NCBI RefSeq assembly: GCF_007565055.1 | Contig: NC_044553.1 | Coordinates: 128,406,241-128,470,240, forward strand | DNA: 64,000 nucleotides | Reading direction: 5' to 3' | DNA from: Rhinopithecus roxellana | Taxonomy: Eukaryota > Chordata > Mammalia > Primates > Cercopithecidae | Shown: piece by piece, positions 46,420-58,684 of the stretch | Layout of the letters: each line of letters begins with the position of its first letter | How positions within the stretch are numbered: position 1 is the first letter of the stretch | Notes under the pieces: model-generated | What the model was told of the DNA's origin: nothing | What the model saw: the letters and a program-made list of their open reading frames with translations, nothing else | The model's database searches: none | Position numbers and translations under genes: made by a program

Positions 46420-47062
46420 GTATGTATCCTCACACACGTCATCCCATCGTTCTGCCTGTTTGGGAACTACATGTGATCTGCACGGATGGAAGTGCTTGCT
46501 ATTTTTTGCCTTGTTTTCCTCCCTAAATAGGGAAATTCAACCTTGTTATTCTGTTTAGAATAAAAGAATTTTATTCCTGTCCATTGATGTGTAATATCGT
46601 ATCCCATGAACATACCACAATGTATCTGTTTTTACTCGCAGTAAATACTTGGGTTCTGGATTGGGGTTATTTCAAACATGCCACCGTGAAGATTCTTGCG
46701 CATGTCATGCTGGTGTATGTATATGGAAATGTCTGTGAGTACACACGTCACGGAGGAACTGCTGTGCCGTAGGGGATACACACCCTCAACCCTGGCAGAT
46801 GCTACTGCTTCCAGAGCAGCAGTGCTGGTTTGCACTCTCAGAAGCTTTGTAGAGAGTTCCAGCTGCTCCACTTTCTCACCCACACTTGGTATTTCCAGAC
46901 TCAAGTTTTTGCCAGTGGGCTTGTATATGTAATGGTGCCCTGCTGTGGCTTTAATTTGCATTTCTGTTCTTGCTATAAATAGCAGAACCCCCTTTCTTCT
47001 GTTTATTGGCCCTTTGAGTTTCTTCGTTTGTGGAGTATATCTCTGAAGTCTTTGGCCCATTG

Positions 47063-47067
47063 GTTCC
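47063..47067 (-). repeat. Target-site duplication of the antisense solo LTR (left)
   Basis: GTTCC, identical to 47449-47453. Confidence 0.75.
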
Positions 47068-47448
47068 TGTTGTGCCCGAAGTCGCGAGACCCCAGTAAGT
47101 GACCACCAGAGTCCAGAGTCAAAGCCAAATAGCCGGGGTCACTTTATTACGAGTTCGAACCCGGACCTCTCCGCTTTATACAATGGCAGGTAAAGAGAGA
47201 GGCCCCGGCTGCTGTTTTAGGGTTTCTTTTATAGCGAGGTACAAACAAGTCACAGAGAAACAGTAGTTACAAGCTTATTATTGGTTAACATTTAAAGTTG
47301 AACATTCGGCAGTTTCTGGCTGGTTCCCGCCTTTTTCGCAACCTCAAACGGCTGAGGGTTTTCCAGATAAGTTGTTGTTTGTGTAAGCCCGGGGGGTGGT
47401 CACATGCATGTATGTTTAGAATTTTTCCCTCAGGGGCTTTCTATCTCA
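47068..47448 (-). mobile_element. Solo LTR of a class I (gammaretrovirus-like) ERV, antisense
   Basis: A 381-bp block begins TG ('tgttgtgcccgaagtcgcga') and ends CA ('ctttctatctca'), flanked on both sides by GTTCC (47063-47067, 47449-47453). On the minus strand it has a TATA box ('gctataaaagaaac', about 47224-47237), then AATAAA in 'gtaataaagtgacc' (about 47143-47152), then a short U5. This is the order U3, TATA, R, polyadenylation signal, U5. There is no internal coding region. It splits an old antisense L1M. Confidence 0.85.
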
Positions 47449-47453
47449 GTTCC
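47449..47453 (-). repeat. Target-site duplication of the antisense solo LTR (right)
   Basis: GTTCC, identical to 47063-47067. Confidence 0.75.
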
Positions 47454-48420
47454 CAAGGAGTCTTTTTCTTCTTGTGTGTAGGAGTTCTCTAGATGTTTCA
47501 AATGTCAGTCCTTTGTTGCAAAGTCTCTCTCCCTCTTTATGCCTTGCCTTTTCATCTCGTAAAGGTGTTTTTTTTTAAATTAACAAAAATTCTTAATTTT
47601 AATGTAGTCAAATTTATTTTATGTTTTGTGTTTTATTAAGATGGGTCTCCACATAAGGAAGGGGGAAAAAGAGGTCCTCCTGTATTGTCTTCTAAAAGCT
47701 TTATAGCTTAGTTTTTCACATTCAGGTGTACAACTTTTTCTTAAATTGATTTTCTTTTATAGTGTTAGATCTCTTATTGAAGATGGTTCATATTTTTTCT
47801 GTAAATAGGCCCCACCCATATGCCCCAACACGCATGGCTTTGGGGGCCGTTTCTGTCTTATATCAAGTGTCAACGTATTCATGGGTCAGTTTCTGGATTC
47901 TCCAACCCGCGCCTCTCGTCTATTTGTCTATCCCCAGACTTAAGGCAAGGTATCACATTTATTATTGTTTACTGCTGATAACAGGTGGTCCTCCCTCCTT
48001 ATTTTTCTTTGGCTATTGTAGGACCTTTGCATTTTGACATGAATTTTTAAAACAAACTTTCAAGTTCTTTACAACACCTGCTGAGATTCTGAGATGTGAA
48101 TTGGCGTCTTCCATATTGAGTCTTCCAGTCCACAAGCATAGTGTATGTCTCCATGCAGTGAGATCTTTGCTAATGTATCCAAACAAAGTTGTTGCTGTTG
48201 CTGTTTTCTCTGTAAGTCTTGCATATCTTTCATTAGATTTGTTGCTAGGTATTTGATATTCGGGATGTTATGTTAAGCAGTAAAAATTTAAGTTTTGCTT
48301 GCTAATAGTGTTTTTCTGATAGATGGGCTTACAATTGATTTTTTGCATTGACTTTGTATTTAGCAGGCTTGTTAAACTCTCATTAATTCTGATTTATCAT
48401 TAACAGATTATGCCTCTTCC

Positions 48421-49193
48421 CATGCCTTGTGTAATTTAGTATAGCTGTGACTAGACAGTAGAGGAAAACATTCTTAAAGCTTCTGATCAAAATGCATGGT
48501 ACCCAGTGAGAGAGACAAGCATCCATCATTGTTTTATGAAGACTATGCTCTCAGTGACCCTGCGCCAGGCACACTCTTGGAAGCAGCCCACTGGGACTGG
48601 CGAAAGGATCTCAGGGAGCAGGACCACAGGCATGGATGATTCATCAGGCTTTTGCAAAACCTAGACAAGAAAAGGGATATGTGATGAACATAGATTTCTT
48701 AATATTCCAAGCCCTTTCAGGACCAGAATCTCCCTACCCTCTGAAATGTTCTTCCCCCTTTCATATTTTTTCTTACAAAACTAACTTAAATGTCTCTTTC
48801 ACAGTGAAACTAGCTCTACACCTTCAGAGTAAGTTGCTCTGTCCTCCTTTATTAACTTTATTCTGATTCCCTGTGGATTCCTATGCATTCTAATCCCTTG
48901 CCACCCACCACGGGATATCATGGTGTTTCTGTCTATCACTCTCCCACCCTTTAGACTCTTAGATTTTAGGATAGTGATTCCTATACTGATACTATGCTAG
49001 ACACAAAATAAGCTCACATAAATCTTGACATGCTGAATACCAAACATAATATATGCATTGACTTCATTTTTACTGTATCTCACTGACATTAAACATTGGC
49101 GGGTTTTTGGTGGGAGATAAGGGTTAGAAGTCTTTATTTTTATGTAGGCTACATAAACCCCATGACTATTCAAGACTTACAGGTAGGTGGGTT
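48421..49193. other. Unassigned interval, possible L2
   Basis: 48640-49050 is pyrimidine-rich and loosely L2-like. No gene seen. Confidence 0.35.
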
Positions 49194-49225
49194 CTCTCTC
49201 TCTCTCTTTCTCTCTCTCTCTGTCT
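49194..49225 (+). repeat. (TC)n simple repeat
   Basis: CT-dinucleotide run with occasional T or G interruptions. Confidence 0.85.
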
Positions 49226-49499
49226 CTTTCCTGAGGAAACATTTTCCTAAAATGTAATTTGAAGTGGAAAACATGCCAAATATATATTACTTGAAGAAAG
49301 AGTAACAGATATTTGATGATGAACCTAGGATATAGTGTACATATGAAAATAACATAATCACTGAAGGCCAAAGCTACTGAAATGTCACAATTAGAGAAAC
49401 AGAAATATTATAGTCTTGTTTCAAACCACCATGTCACATTTTTTGTCTCATTTTTAACAGGATAGGATATAGGTTAGGAAGAGGTATAAAAGAGAAAAG

Positions 49500-49615
49500 A
49501 ACAAGACTGTGATTTCACAACATAATCTTGGTGAAATGTCATGTCTATAAAATGAGGAGTGGGTTAAACCACATGGTCCCAAAGTCTCTCCCAGCTCTAA
49601 TGTTCCAGAAATCTA
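49500..49615 (+). mobile_element. Possible MIR fragment
   Basis: 'tgtctataaaatgaggagtg' and 'agtctctcccagctctaatg' resemble the downstream part of MIR. Confidence 0.4.
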
Positions 49616-49649
49616 GGCAGAAACCACATTATGCATTTGAGTGAAATAC

Positions 49650-49882
49650 AGGGAAGGGAAGGAAGGGAAGGAAGGAAGGAAGGAAGGAAGGAAGGAAGGA
49701 AGGAAGGAAGGAAGGAGGGAGGGAGGGAGGGAGGGAGGGAGGGAGGGAGGGAGGGAAGGGAAGGGAAGGGAAGGGAAGGGAAGGGAAGGGAAGGGAAGGG
49801 AAGGGAAGGGAAGGGAAGGAGGGAGGGAGGGAGGGAGGGAAGGAGGAAGGGAGAGAGGGAGAGAGGGAGGGAGGGAGGGAGA
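49650..49882 (+). repeat. 230-bp pure polypurine tract with ordered sub-arrays
   Basis: GGAA array (about 49665-49713), GGGA array (about 49714-49755), GGGAA 5-mer array (about 49756-49818), GGGA again (about 49819-49840), then GGGA/GAGA mixture. No pyrimidine on the plus strand across the core. Reading frames across it are artefacts. Confidence 0.97.
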
Positions 49883-50610
49883 AATTCAGAGTTGAATTTT
49901 CTAAATGATAATAAATTGCAAGAAAAGAGGGGTCCTTAATCGCCTTACCTGAAGTCACGCCACCTAGCCTTCCACATAGCATAAGTATGTAAGATGGCAA
50001 GGAAAAATCTCCTCTACCACCAGACAACCTGAAATGATGATTTGGAGTTATTCATATAGAGATTTTGGATTTGACTAAAAAGCTATAAGCCCTGCAATTA
50101 GATTCACTTGGACAGTTTGGGCTAAATGATGTGTAAAGCAATTGAAAATAACACTGAGTTCAGTCTCCTTGGAAAGACTCCAATGTCAACAGTTCCCTCA
50201 ACTTTTTTTGGGTTTTGCGGTTTGCAAAAAGGTCTAGTCCTAATTTGAGAGCCATGTAAAGAACTTCCTATCTGGAATTACAGGAAGAACATTATTTGGA
50301 TCCTAGAGATGTTTTCTATAATCATCCTCCAGAGGGATTCATAAAACCTTTTTACTTAATTGACTATTCAATGAAAACAATTCAGTAACTTCAAAAATTC
50401 ATTTTAATACATGTAGAACCAAATAATTATTTGGTGTGACTGTGATTCACATGCTTTTGCCAAGTATATTAATCTTATTTTGAAGATCAATAGGCTGGGT
50501 TTCAGAATGCCTTAGCGACTTGTGGCAAAGAAATAGCACCCAGCTTTCTGATGTGCTGATGGATAAGGTGTCTGTGTGGTCAGGAAGCACTACACACCAC
50601 AGTCCACATT
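49883..50610. other. Unassigned, repeat-poor interval
   Basis: No gene or clear mobile element recognised. Confidence 0.4.
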
Positions 50611-50802
50611 CTGGCCAACATGGTGAAACCCATCTCTATTAAAAAATACAAAAATTTGCCAGGCGTGGTGGCAGGCACCTGTCATCCCAGCTACTGGGGA
50701 GGCTGAGACAGGAGAATCGCTCGAACCCGGGAGGTGGAGGTTGCAGTGAACCGAGATCATGCCGCTGCACTCCAGCCTGGGCAACAGAGTGAGGCTTCAT
50801 CT

Positions 50803-50833
<31 letters not shown>
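50611..50833 (+). mobile_element. Alu, sense, 5'-truncated, long A-tail
   Basis: Starts at 'ctggccaacatggtgaaacc' in the left monomer, ends 'gaggcttcatctc' and about 31 A's. Confidence 0.93.
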
Positions 50834-50839
<6 letters not shown>

Positions 50840-51603
50840 TACCTGAAAACATTCATTCAGATGTTTGTGTCTTTTGCATGCCTGTTTCTTCCACTCTTTA
50901 CCAAAGACCCTTGAAATTTAAATTTTTGGATTTGAGGGCTAATATATTGATTGTGCTTTTGTTTGTCTTAGGGGAAATCTTTTGATACAGTAAACAAAAT
51001 CAAGGTGAAAAATCAGATCCTGAGTTTATAACAAATAAATTGTTTGAGAGCTTTATAAGTTGGTTTGCCTCTCAAATCTTCTTTAAGACGTGATTAGCGC
51101 TAAATTCGTATCACAGTTTTCTTGTTTACGAAAAACTCAGGCAAGAGTCCATGCTGTAGTGTGTAAAATAAACTCTAACGATGCATTTGGCATATATCCC
51201 CCACTGCTGTATTTGGATGTTAATTTTAAAGTTAAAAAAGAAGAAAAAAATGCCATACCTTCTTTAGAACAAAGTAAGTTACATTAACATTATTTACATA
51301 AATTTGTAAACTCAGGAGGGGTTTGCAACGTTGTACATGTTAAAGAAAAATGTTCTTTTCATATTTTCAAAGAAGAGAGTCTTGGTTTTATACAGCATTT
51401 GCTAAAAACAATGATTGCTATTTTCTATAGAAATAAATAAACTTAGTTTTTTTAAAATACAGATATTTGCCCATGAAGGCTGTGCATTGTCATTGAAATG
51501 GCATCTGGTGACAAGCCTTAATGATCTCTTCTCTCTCACACTGTCCTTCTCTCTTAGTACTTTGCAGGACGTCATTAAGTTTCCCGCCCCCCCAACCCCA
51601 CCC
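50834..51603. other. Unassigned, repeat-poor interval
   Basis: AT-rich, nothing recognised. Confidence 0.4.
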
Positions 51604-52029
51604 CTCATAGGGTCTGACTCTGTCACCCAGGCTGGAATGCAGTAGTGGCACAATCTCATTCACTGCAGCCTTGCCCTCCTGGGCTCAAGCCATCCTCCCA
51701 CCTCAGCCTCTGAAGTAGCTGGGACTACAGGCTCGTGCCACCACACCCAGCTAATTTTTTGGATTGGTTTGTTTTGGTAGAAACAGGTTTTAGCATGTTG
51801 CCCAGGCTGGTCTCAAACTCATGTGCTCAAGTGATCTACCTGCCACAGCGTCCCAAGTAGCTGGGACTACAGGTGCCTACCACCACGCCTGGCTAATTTT
51901 TGTATTTTTAGTAGAGACGGGGTTTCACCACGATGGCCAGGCTGGTCTTGAATTCCTGGCCTCAAGTGATCCCCTCGCCTTGGTCTCCCAAAGTGCTGGG
52001 ATTACAGGAATAAGCCACCATGCCTGGCT
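51604..52029 (-). mobile_element. Trimeric (recombinant) Alu, antisense
   Basis: About 425 bp. A reversed Alu runs through its right monomer and most of the left monomer ('gctcaagtgatctacctgcc' near 51840), then jumps back to right-monomer sequence ('cccaagtagctgggactaca' near 51852) and runs to a normal end ('gccaccatgcctggc'). There is no second T-run at the join. Confidence 0.85.
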
Positions 52030-52541
52030 ATGAGGGATATATATATTTTTAAATCAGTGTCAGATGGATCTCCTGGGACCCCTTATTTCAGTTTTCCTGA
52101 TTATCACTGTTATTGAACCCTCACGCCGCTAAGTGCCTTATGGCTTATTGATCCCCAGTGAGGACCTACATAACAGTCTATCAGGGATTGCCAGGGCTCA
52201 GCGTGGGGAAAACCCTTGAGAAAAAAATGCAATGCCTTTTGTGGCAAGATAAGATATTGCCATCGTAAGCTCTGGTGGCTTTTAGCATGTGCTTGTCAAG
52301 GTCTTGCCATTTGCTAAATGATGATGGTGGTCAGGAATATCATGCCATTTTGGTGTTCACAGACAAACTGCCTAACATTTGATTTAAAATCCCCTTTCTA
52401 ACTGACAACCTCACACAGTGAGACTTAGCTCTCAGGAGCAGCAGCAGCTGTCTCGCCAATGCTGACTGACTCATATTTTAAAGCCAATAATTGTCTCTTT
52501 GGATCATATCTTCCTCATTTGAGGGCTCCTTTTTTAAAAAA

Positions 52542-52602
52542 ATACGCTTATGTTTGTACATATTTTTTCTAAATATACGCTTATGTTTGTACATATTTTT
52601 TC
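52542..52602 (+). repeat. Perfect 28-bp tandem duplication, period 33
   Basis: 'atacgcttatgtttgtac' followed by 'atattttttc' occurs identically at 52542-52569 and 52575-52602. Confidence 0.93.
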
Positions 52603-52754
52603 ATCGTATTTATATCAGCACAGACTAAAAGTGGACTTAAACTTTCATTTGGGAAAATGTCCTGTCATTTGCAGATGTGCGGGCAGCTGGTCAAGGTTTC
52701 CCAGCCTCTGGCTTTGTGTTCATGTTATTCTTTTCTGTGGCTGTCTGTAGACAG

Positions 52755-53265
52755 TTACCATGGCTATCTGCTGCTGCATAACCAACTATTACAAAATTTA
52801 GTGCCTTACATCAACCATTTTGTTACAGTGAATAATTCTGTGGTTCCGGGTCAAGGACCAACTGGGTGAGTCTTTGGTTCCCTGAGAGGTAGACTGGGTT
52901 CACCTGGTGATGTTTGCTAGTGGCTGGGCTAGCTTGGGGAGTCTGGGATGGCTCTGGGTACACGCCTGAAGTTGGAGCTTGGAGGGGTGGGACATCCTGT
53001 GTTTGTTCTCCATGTGGCTTCTCCATGCGGCCAGCTTGGACTTAGGGTAGTTAGATATCTTAGATGATGACTCAGGGCTCCAGGAGAAAGTGTTTCCAAA
53101 GACTGAGGCAGAAGTCACAGGCTGTTAGAAACCTAGCCTTGTAAGTCACATAGCTTCACTTCCACTGCAATTTACGGGTCAAACAAGTTAATAAGTTCAT
53201 CCCAGAATTTGACTGCCATCTCCTCATGGCCAAAAAATTGTCATCATTTCTAATCAACCACACAT
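52755..53265 (-). mobile_element. Degenerate MLT1/ERVL-type LTR, antisense
   Basis: 'gctgctgcataaccaactat', 'acaaaatttagtgccttaca', then 'gcctagccttgtaagtcaca'-like sequence and 'tagcttcacttccactgc' follow a common reversed old LTR. Family uncertain. Confidence 0.5.
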
Positions 53266-54149
53266 CTTCCCAGAGATCAACTAGATTTTTTTTCATTCCT
53301 GTTTCTCTTTATTGATTTGAAGTTATTCATTTTCTGGTGCTTCCCTGCACTTCCCAGCCCTTTTGTTGTTGGGTAAGGCCAGGTGACTACTTCTGGCCAG
53401 TGTGAATTCTCCACTTGGTGTGTGAGTTGGAATATGTGTTGAGTTGTAAGATCCACACTTTCCAAACAGTCAAGGAGGTTGAGTTGATTCAGCATCTAAA
53501 GGACTAACAGTCCTCCTATAGTGGAATTTATAGGGTCAAGAGATCCTGAACTCTGAACTAAACATGAAAACTCAAGAGGACTTGTGAGCTATCTATCTTC
53601 CTTGGGATATATATAAGAACAAAGGGGTATTTGGCAGCCATGAAGGTGGGTTGCAACAGTGATGGAAATTTTCACCAAACATTTTCCATGTACCCCTAGA
53701 TTGCACTGTGAGTCCCTGCAGGAAGGTTATCTGATGGATGTCATTTCTCAAGCTAAGGTAGAAGAGTGGCTGTGAGCTCCCACGCCTGACCCTCCCTCTT
53801 GGTGTAGAGTGGGGAAGCCATGTCGACACGGCATATGCATGCAATCCATCAAAGCCCCCAGGATTAGCTGGGGCACAGCAGGCAGGGCAGCTGCCTTGGG
53901 GAATTGCCTAATCTACAGTGGAATTTATGTGAATAATGAATAAATTACACGTGGAGGCTAGAGATTGTGGATTTCACTGTCACCTGGCCTTACCTCTCCA
54001 ATAAACAATTCTATTTTCATTGTGTTAGAGGCTACTCTTAAAATGGATACATGCACACAGTTGATTTAACAAAGTATAAAGTTAGCCATTGTCTCCACCC
54101 TCCTTCCAATAAAATAAAAAATAAAAGTGGTTTTGAATTCCACGCTCTG

Positions 54150-55700
54150 ATCGCCACTTACCCTCACAAGCTTACATATTATTGTCACCTGGCATTTTTG
54201 TTTCATCTTTACTTATGACCTCAGTATTGGTCATTTTTATCATTACTAATATTCTTTGAGACAAATATGTCTTTTTTTCAGATTTACCTATAAATTTGGC
54301 AAATTTTGCTCCCTTCTTGTAGTATCTGCCTTTGATTTGGGTTTTATTTCCTCCACTGAAGTAAATAGTTTAACCCTTATTTCAAAAAAAAAAAAAAAGG
54401 TAAACTTTCTAAATTTTTTGTTTTTTGAAATATTTTTATTTTACCTCCACCTCTAAAAAAAAAAAAGTTCAAGTATGTATAGAATTCTAGGTGTCAGCAA
54501 TTTTCTCTCAGTGTTTTAAATATATTATTTCACTGAATTCTGTTCTCCATACCAGGGGTCAGCAAACATTTTCTGAAAAAACAGCTTGTTTAAGAATCAA
54601 CCACATGCAGACCATGTGGTTTCCATCACAGGTACTCAACAATGCTACTGAAGCATGGAGGCGGCCATAAACACATGTGCATAAGTGGGTGTAACTGTGC
54701 CAATAAAACTGTATTTGCACAGGCAGCCCTCCAGACCATGGGTTGTAGTTTGCTGATCCCAGCTCTACAGTTCAAGTTGAGAAGCCTGCTCTGAGTCTAA
54801 TTGTTTCTTCTATTTTAAAGTCACCTGCTTTAGGTTCGGTTCTTTGTCTTTGGTGATGAATATCTTGGTGTGTTTTAGTTGACAGATGAGTCCTTCTCAG
54901 TACTAGTACTTCCTGAATAAGGAGCATTATCTTTAATGAATTCTGGAAGAAGGGTAACTGTCACCTCTTCAAACATTATCACCCTCTCTTTCTACTTTCC
55001 CCTCTGCGACTCATAATAAATGTATGTCAAAACTTCCCTCCCAACCAATATGGTGCTCCTGTTCTGCTTCCTACTTTCTCTCTTGTCCTTCTGTGTTGTA
55101 TGCTCTTTAGATGTCTCTTTCACTCAGTAACTATTTCTCAAGCTGTGTCTAATATGCTGTTTTATACACTGTTCATTTTTTAAAACTACATATTTTCATT
55201 TCTAGAAGTTTTCTTCTTTACAAAATCTTTGTCAAAATATTTTTGTTTTTTTAAATTCATCTCATATGCCTTTAATCATTTAAAAAATAATTTCATAGTG
55301 TTTATTTCTTTTTTCTATTTTTATAAAATTTTTGTAACTCATAAAACAGTGTTTGTATGGAAATTCACACAAAGTTGCTAGAGAGCATACAACTTCCAAA
55401 AATGTCCTGGGTTTCTGTTACATTCAGTTTTCTAGGGATGCACTCAAATCAATGGTAAAATGCAGACTTTATGCAATATTTCATTACCTTTGGTAAAACT
55501 ATTCTCATTATTTTATCTCCTCATAGTGTTAACTCTGATATCCACTTTGTGCAGGGTCTGCTGTTACTAGGACATCAGAAAACCATTAAGGCTGGATCTA
55601 CGAGAGGCAAGTATTTCCAAACAGCAGTAATAGCCCCTTGGGCCCCAGCCCCACTTCGTATATTTATTTCATTGTTTTATCATCTAAAGTTTTTGAAGGT
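54150..55700 (-). mobile_element. Old L1M/HAL1 ORF1 region, antisense, split by a Charlie element
   Basis: 'atagaattctaggtgtcagc', 'tattatttcactgaattctg' and, beyond the inserted transposon, 'gagaagcctgctctgagtct' followed by 'aattgtttctt' are reversed L1 ORF1 pattern. Outer limits are vague. Confidence 0.55.
54548..54768 (+). mobile_element. hAT-Charlie non-autonomous DNA transposon
   Basis: Terminal inverted pair 'caggggtcagcaaac' and 'gtttgctgatccc', with 'gtgccaataaaactgtattt' inside. Same family as the copy at 18054-18690, and fuller. Inserted into the old L1M. Confidence 0.85.
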
Positions 55701-56543
55701 CTAATCCTACAGTTTATTGTTTGTTTCTTTCATCAAGACTTTCACTCTTGGTGAATTATTTTCTCCTGTGCATTAGAATTATAGATTGTGAGTTCATCAT
55801 CATTGGAGTTTTATCTAAGGGAATCATGTGATAACTTATTTCTCCAAATAAGGGTCGCATTTACTTCTGCCAGAAATCTCATGAAAATGTGGACTAGGAC
55901 CATTTTGTGTATTAATTGTTTGGCTTGAAAATTACTGCACTATTCTAGTAATATAAATTTGAACCCCAAATCGATGTCCATTGCAGACAGAATATTGTGA
56001 ATTCTAACACAGGCATTTCTTCCCATTCAGAATTGAGACTAAGACAGACAAGATTTCACTGAAGGTATAAGCCTTTACCTGTTTCTGACTGGACGTGTGA
56101 GTTTCACTTTTCAATATCAACTTTCCTAAGGCTAAAGACACACTTCATCTCTTCACCTGGTATCAGCATTAGAACCCAAACCCTTCAATGACAAACAACA
56201 GCAGCAACCTTCCCCAGCACAGAGCAGAAACGGCCATAGCTCCTCCCTCTCTTTCTTCATTCCCTTCTTTCCCTAAAAAAGTTCCTTCACATTTTTGTTT
56301 TTCGTTTTTGTATTTGTTTTCTTCGGAAGGGGAAAATACAATGTAAAGGATGTTTGTTAGGTTTTCCACCGTGACCCTTTGTGGTGGAGGGAAGCGGGAT
56401 TTCCAAATCAGATGCTCTGCATTATTGTCAGAAGACGAATGTGTGCTTCTTTCATATTTACGAGTTCAGACTTTCTTGGAAAGCAATCTAAAGGTATAAT
56501 ATAAATACACTATTTTCAGAGATAGCAGGCCGGCCCTTAAATC
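55701..56543. other. Unassigned interval
   Basis: No gene or clear element recognised. Confidence 0.4.
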
Positions 56544-56558
56544 CATCCTCTGACTCTT

Positions 56559-56867
56559 TTTGTTTTGTTTTGTTTTTGAGACGGAGTCTCACTCTGTCGC
56601 CCAGGCTGGAGTGCAGCAGCACCAGCAGCGCGATCTCAGCTCACTGCAAACTCCACCTCCCGGGTTCACGCCATTCTGCCTCCTCAGCCTCCCAAGTAGC
56701 TGGGACTACAGGCGCCCACCACCACGCCCAGCTAATTTTTTGTATTTTTAGTAGAGACGGGGTTTCACAGCATCAGCCAGGATGGTCTCGATCTCCTGAC
56801 CTCGTGATCTGCCCGCCTCGGCCTCCTAAAGTGCTGGGATTACAGGTGTGAGCCGCCGCACCCTGCC
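56559..56867 (-). mobile_element. Alu (AluY-like), antisense, with 15-bp target-site duplication
   Basis: 'gagacggagtctcactctgt' to 'gccgcaccctgcc'. CATCCTCTGACTCTT flanks it exactly at 56544-56558 and 56868-56882. About 12 extra bases ('cagcaccagcag') sit at the position of 'gtgcagtggcgcg'. Confidence 0.96.
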
Positions 56868-56882
56868 CATCCTCTGACTCTT

Positions 56883-58684
56883 AGTCATCATCTGCTCTTA
56901 ACCTTACTGAGCCCAGTTGCCTCATTTATGAATCAAAATAATAATTCCCATCCTTATCACTCAGTTCAGTCGCAGGGGAAAAAGGTTATTTTAATTATGT
57001 AAAGCAGAAAGGAATTTCGTACAGAGAACTGGGTGCTCACAGAATTGTTGGCCGAGCCAGAGTGAATGGCTCTGGTCTTCGTCTCTGGGACTGATGCTCA
57101 GAACTGGGGAAGCAGCCCCGTGGGGGAGAGGCTGCCTTCGGGAAGCACGGTGTTAGCTGTGCTGCAGGATCAGGAAGCCCTGCACTGAAATGCAGCTGTG
57201 CTGCACCTGCTGGTCCACATAAGCAAAACTCAAACCCTGATGGATGCCCCAGCCCTGTCCACTCGACCTCCCCAAGTGACTGGGTGCTGTTGGTGATAGA
57301 TCCATAAGGCCATGCTTACCAGCAGGTCAACCAGAAAGGTAGCCCCCACATCATCCCTGCCCTCCAGATCTGCGTCCGGGCTGCCTGTTGGAATCATAGA
57401 TCACATTCAGGGCCCTCTGCGGTGTGGTGTAGAAAAGCAGGTTCCAGCTTGCCAGCTCCGGCAAGCAGGAGGAAGAGACAGTGTCACAGTTCATGGTCTC
57501 CTCCACAGATCTCAAAGGCTGGGCCGGGAATCAAGAAACAACCTGCACAGCGTGCTTGGCCCTGGGCTTGGCGTGTAGCAATTGCCCTCATGTCTTCTAG
57601 GGTCCTGTGCGCTTCAAGACCGCCCATTGCCCAGTGTGGTAGAACTTGTGCCATCTCAGGGGTTCCTCAAGCTTGAGCACATGGGGCTCACTCACACTTG
57701 CAAACATCAATTTCACCAAAACCTGATGATTGTTTTTCTAAAAATAATATGGAGGTGGTGATTTAGAGATTAAACCCATGGTTCTCCTCCCTGGGGCAGC
57801 ATTACCCGGTCGGTCAGACACAAAAATGAACACAGCAACTGTACAGCCACAATGTCAACCCTAAGAACCACCACTGTGTCTGACAGCGGGAAGCATGACT
57901 GTGCCAGCACAGTGGCCTGCACACAGCGAAGAGGGCAGCAATGCCGCTCCTGCGTAACTGGCAAACACCCCCTCAAAGCCCACGGTGCTCCTGCGTGCAC
58001 TCGGCCAGCCAGGGAACTTGACTAGACTCCTCACCTGGAGTCATTTCTCCCTCCTGTTGCGTATGATATGTGGCCCCAAGTACCTCAGTCTGCTAACAAC
58101 CTGTTCTTCATCCTGTTTAGTGTGGAATTCTGCAGGAAGCTGGGGGAAAAGGATATAAGCACTCTTGTTGAAGGTATTTGAAACAAAAGAAGTGAACTAA
58201 ACTAAAACGATACGAAACTTAAAATACAATAAAACTTCCCCTGACACTGTGAAGGATATTCACAAATTATTATTAAGTAGGCTACTCAGACGATTCTGCA
58301 TCCGGGTGTTTTAATGTAGGGGGATGTTAAGTGGCCACGAGGGACCAGAAGTGGAAAAGGCTTCTCAACGCTGCATGACTTGGGGCACTGCATGTGTCCT
58401 CTGCGAGCCACACCAAGGCTCCCTGAGTCAGAGCTGTCATGGGGAGTCCTCTGGTTCCATACATCTGTGTTTATCTCACTTAATCCCTATAGTGACTCTC
58501 AAGACAGGCACGAGCTGCTGGCTGAAACCTTGATTTGTGGCTGGAGAGAGCTGCAAGTCTGGACATTTTAAGGTGGATCTTATCTCCTGAGGGACTAATA
58601 GCATACATTAGAAGTCTAGTCCCAGAAATTAGTTTTATCCCTATACAAATACTGAATTGATTATAAAAAAAATGATAAAAGTAT
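56883..58684. other. Unassigned, GC-richer interval
   Basis: Parts of 56990-57700 have the composition of an old LTR or a decayed transcript copy, but I cannot match them. No intact reading frame with known domains. Confidence 0.4.

Larger units (their letters stand above)
46560..48420 (-). mobile_element. Old L1M, antisense, interrupted by a solo LTR
   Basis: Reads as reversed old L1: 'tttgccagtgggcttg', 'ggctttaatttgcatttctg', 'gcagaaccccctttct', then 'gagttctctagatg', 'tcagtcctttgttgcaaag', 'ttcttaattttaatgtagtc'. The two halves are separated by 47068-47448. Outer limits are approximate. Confidence 0.7.
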
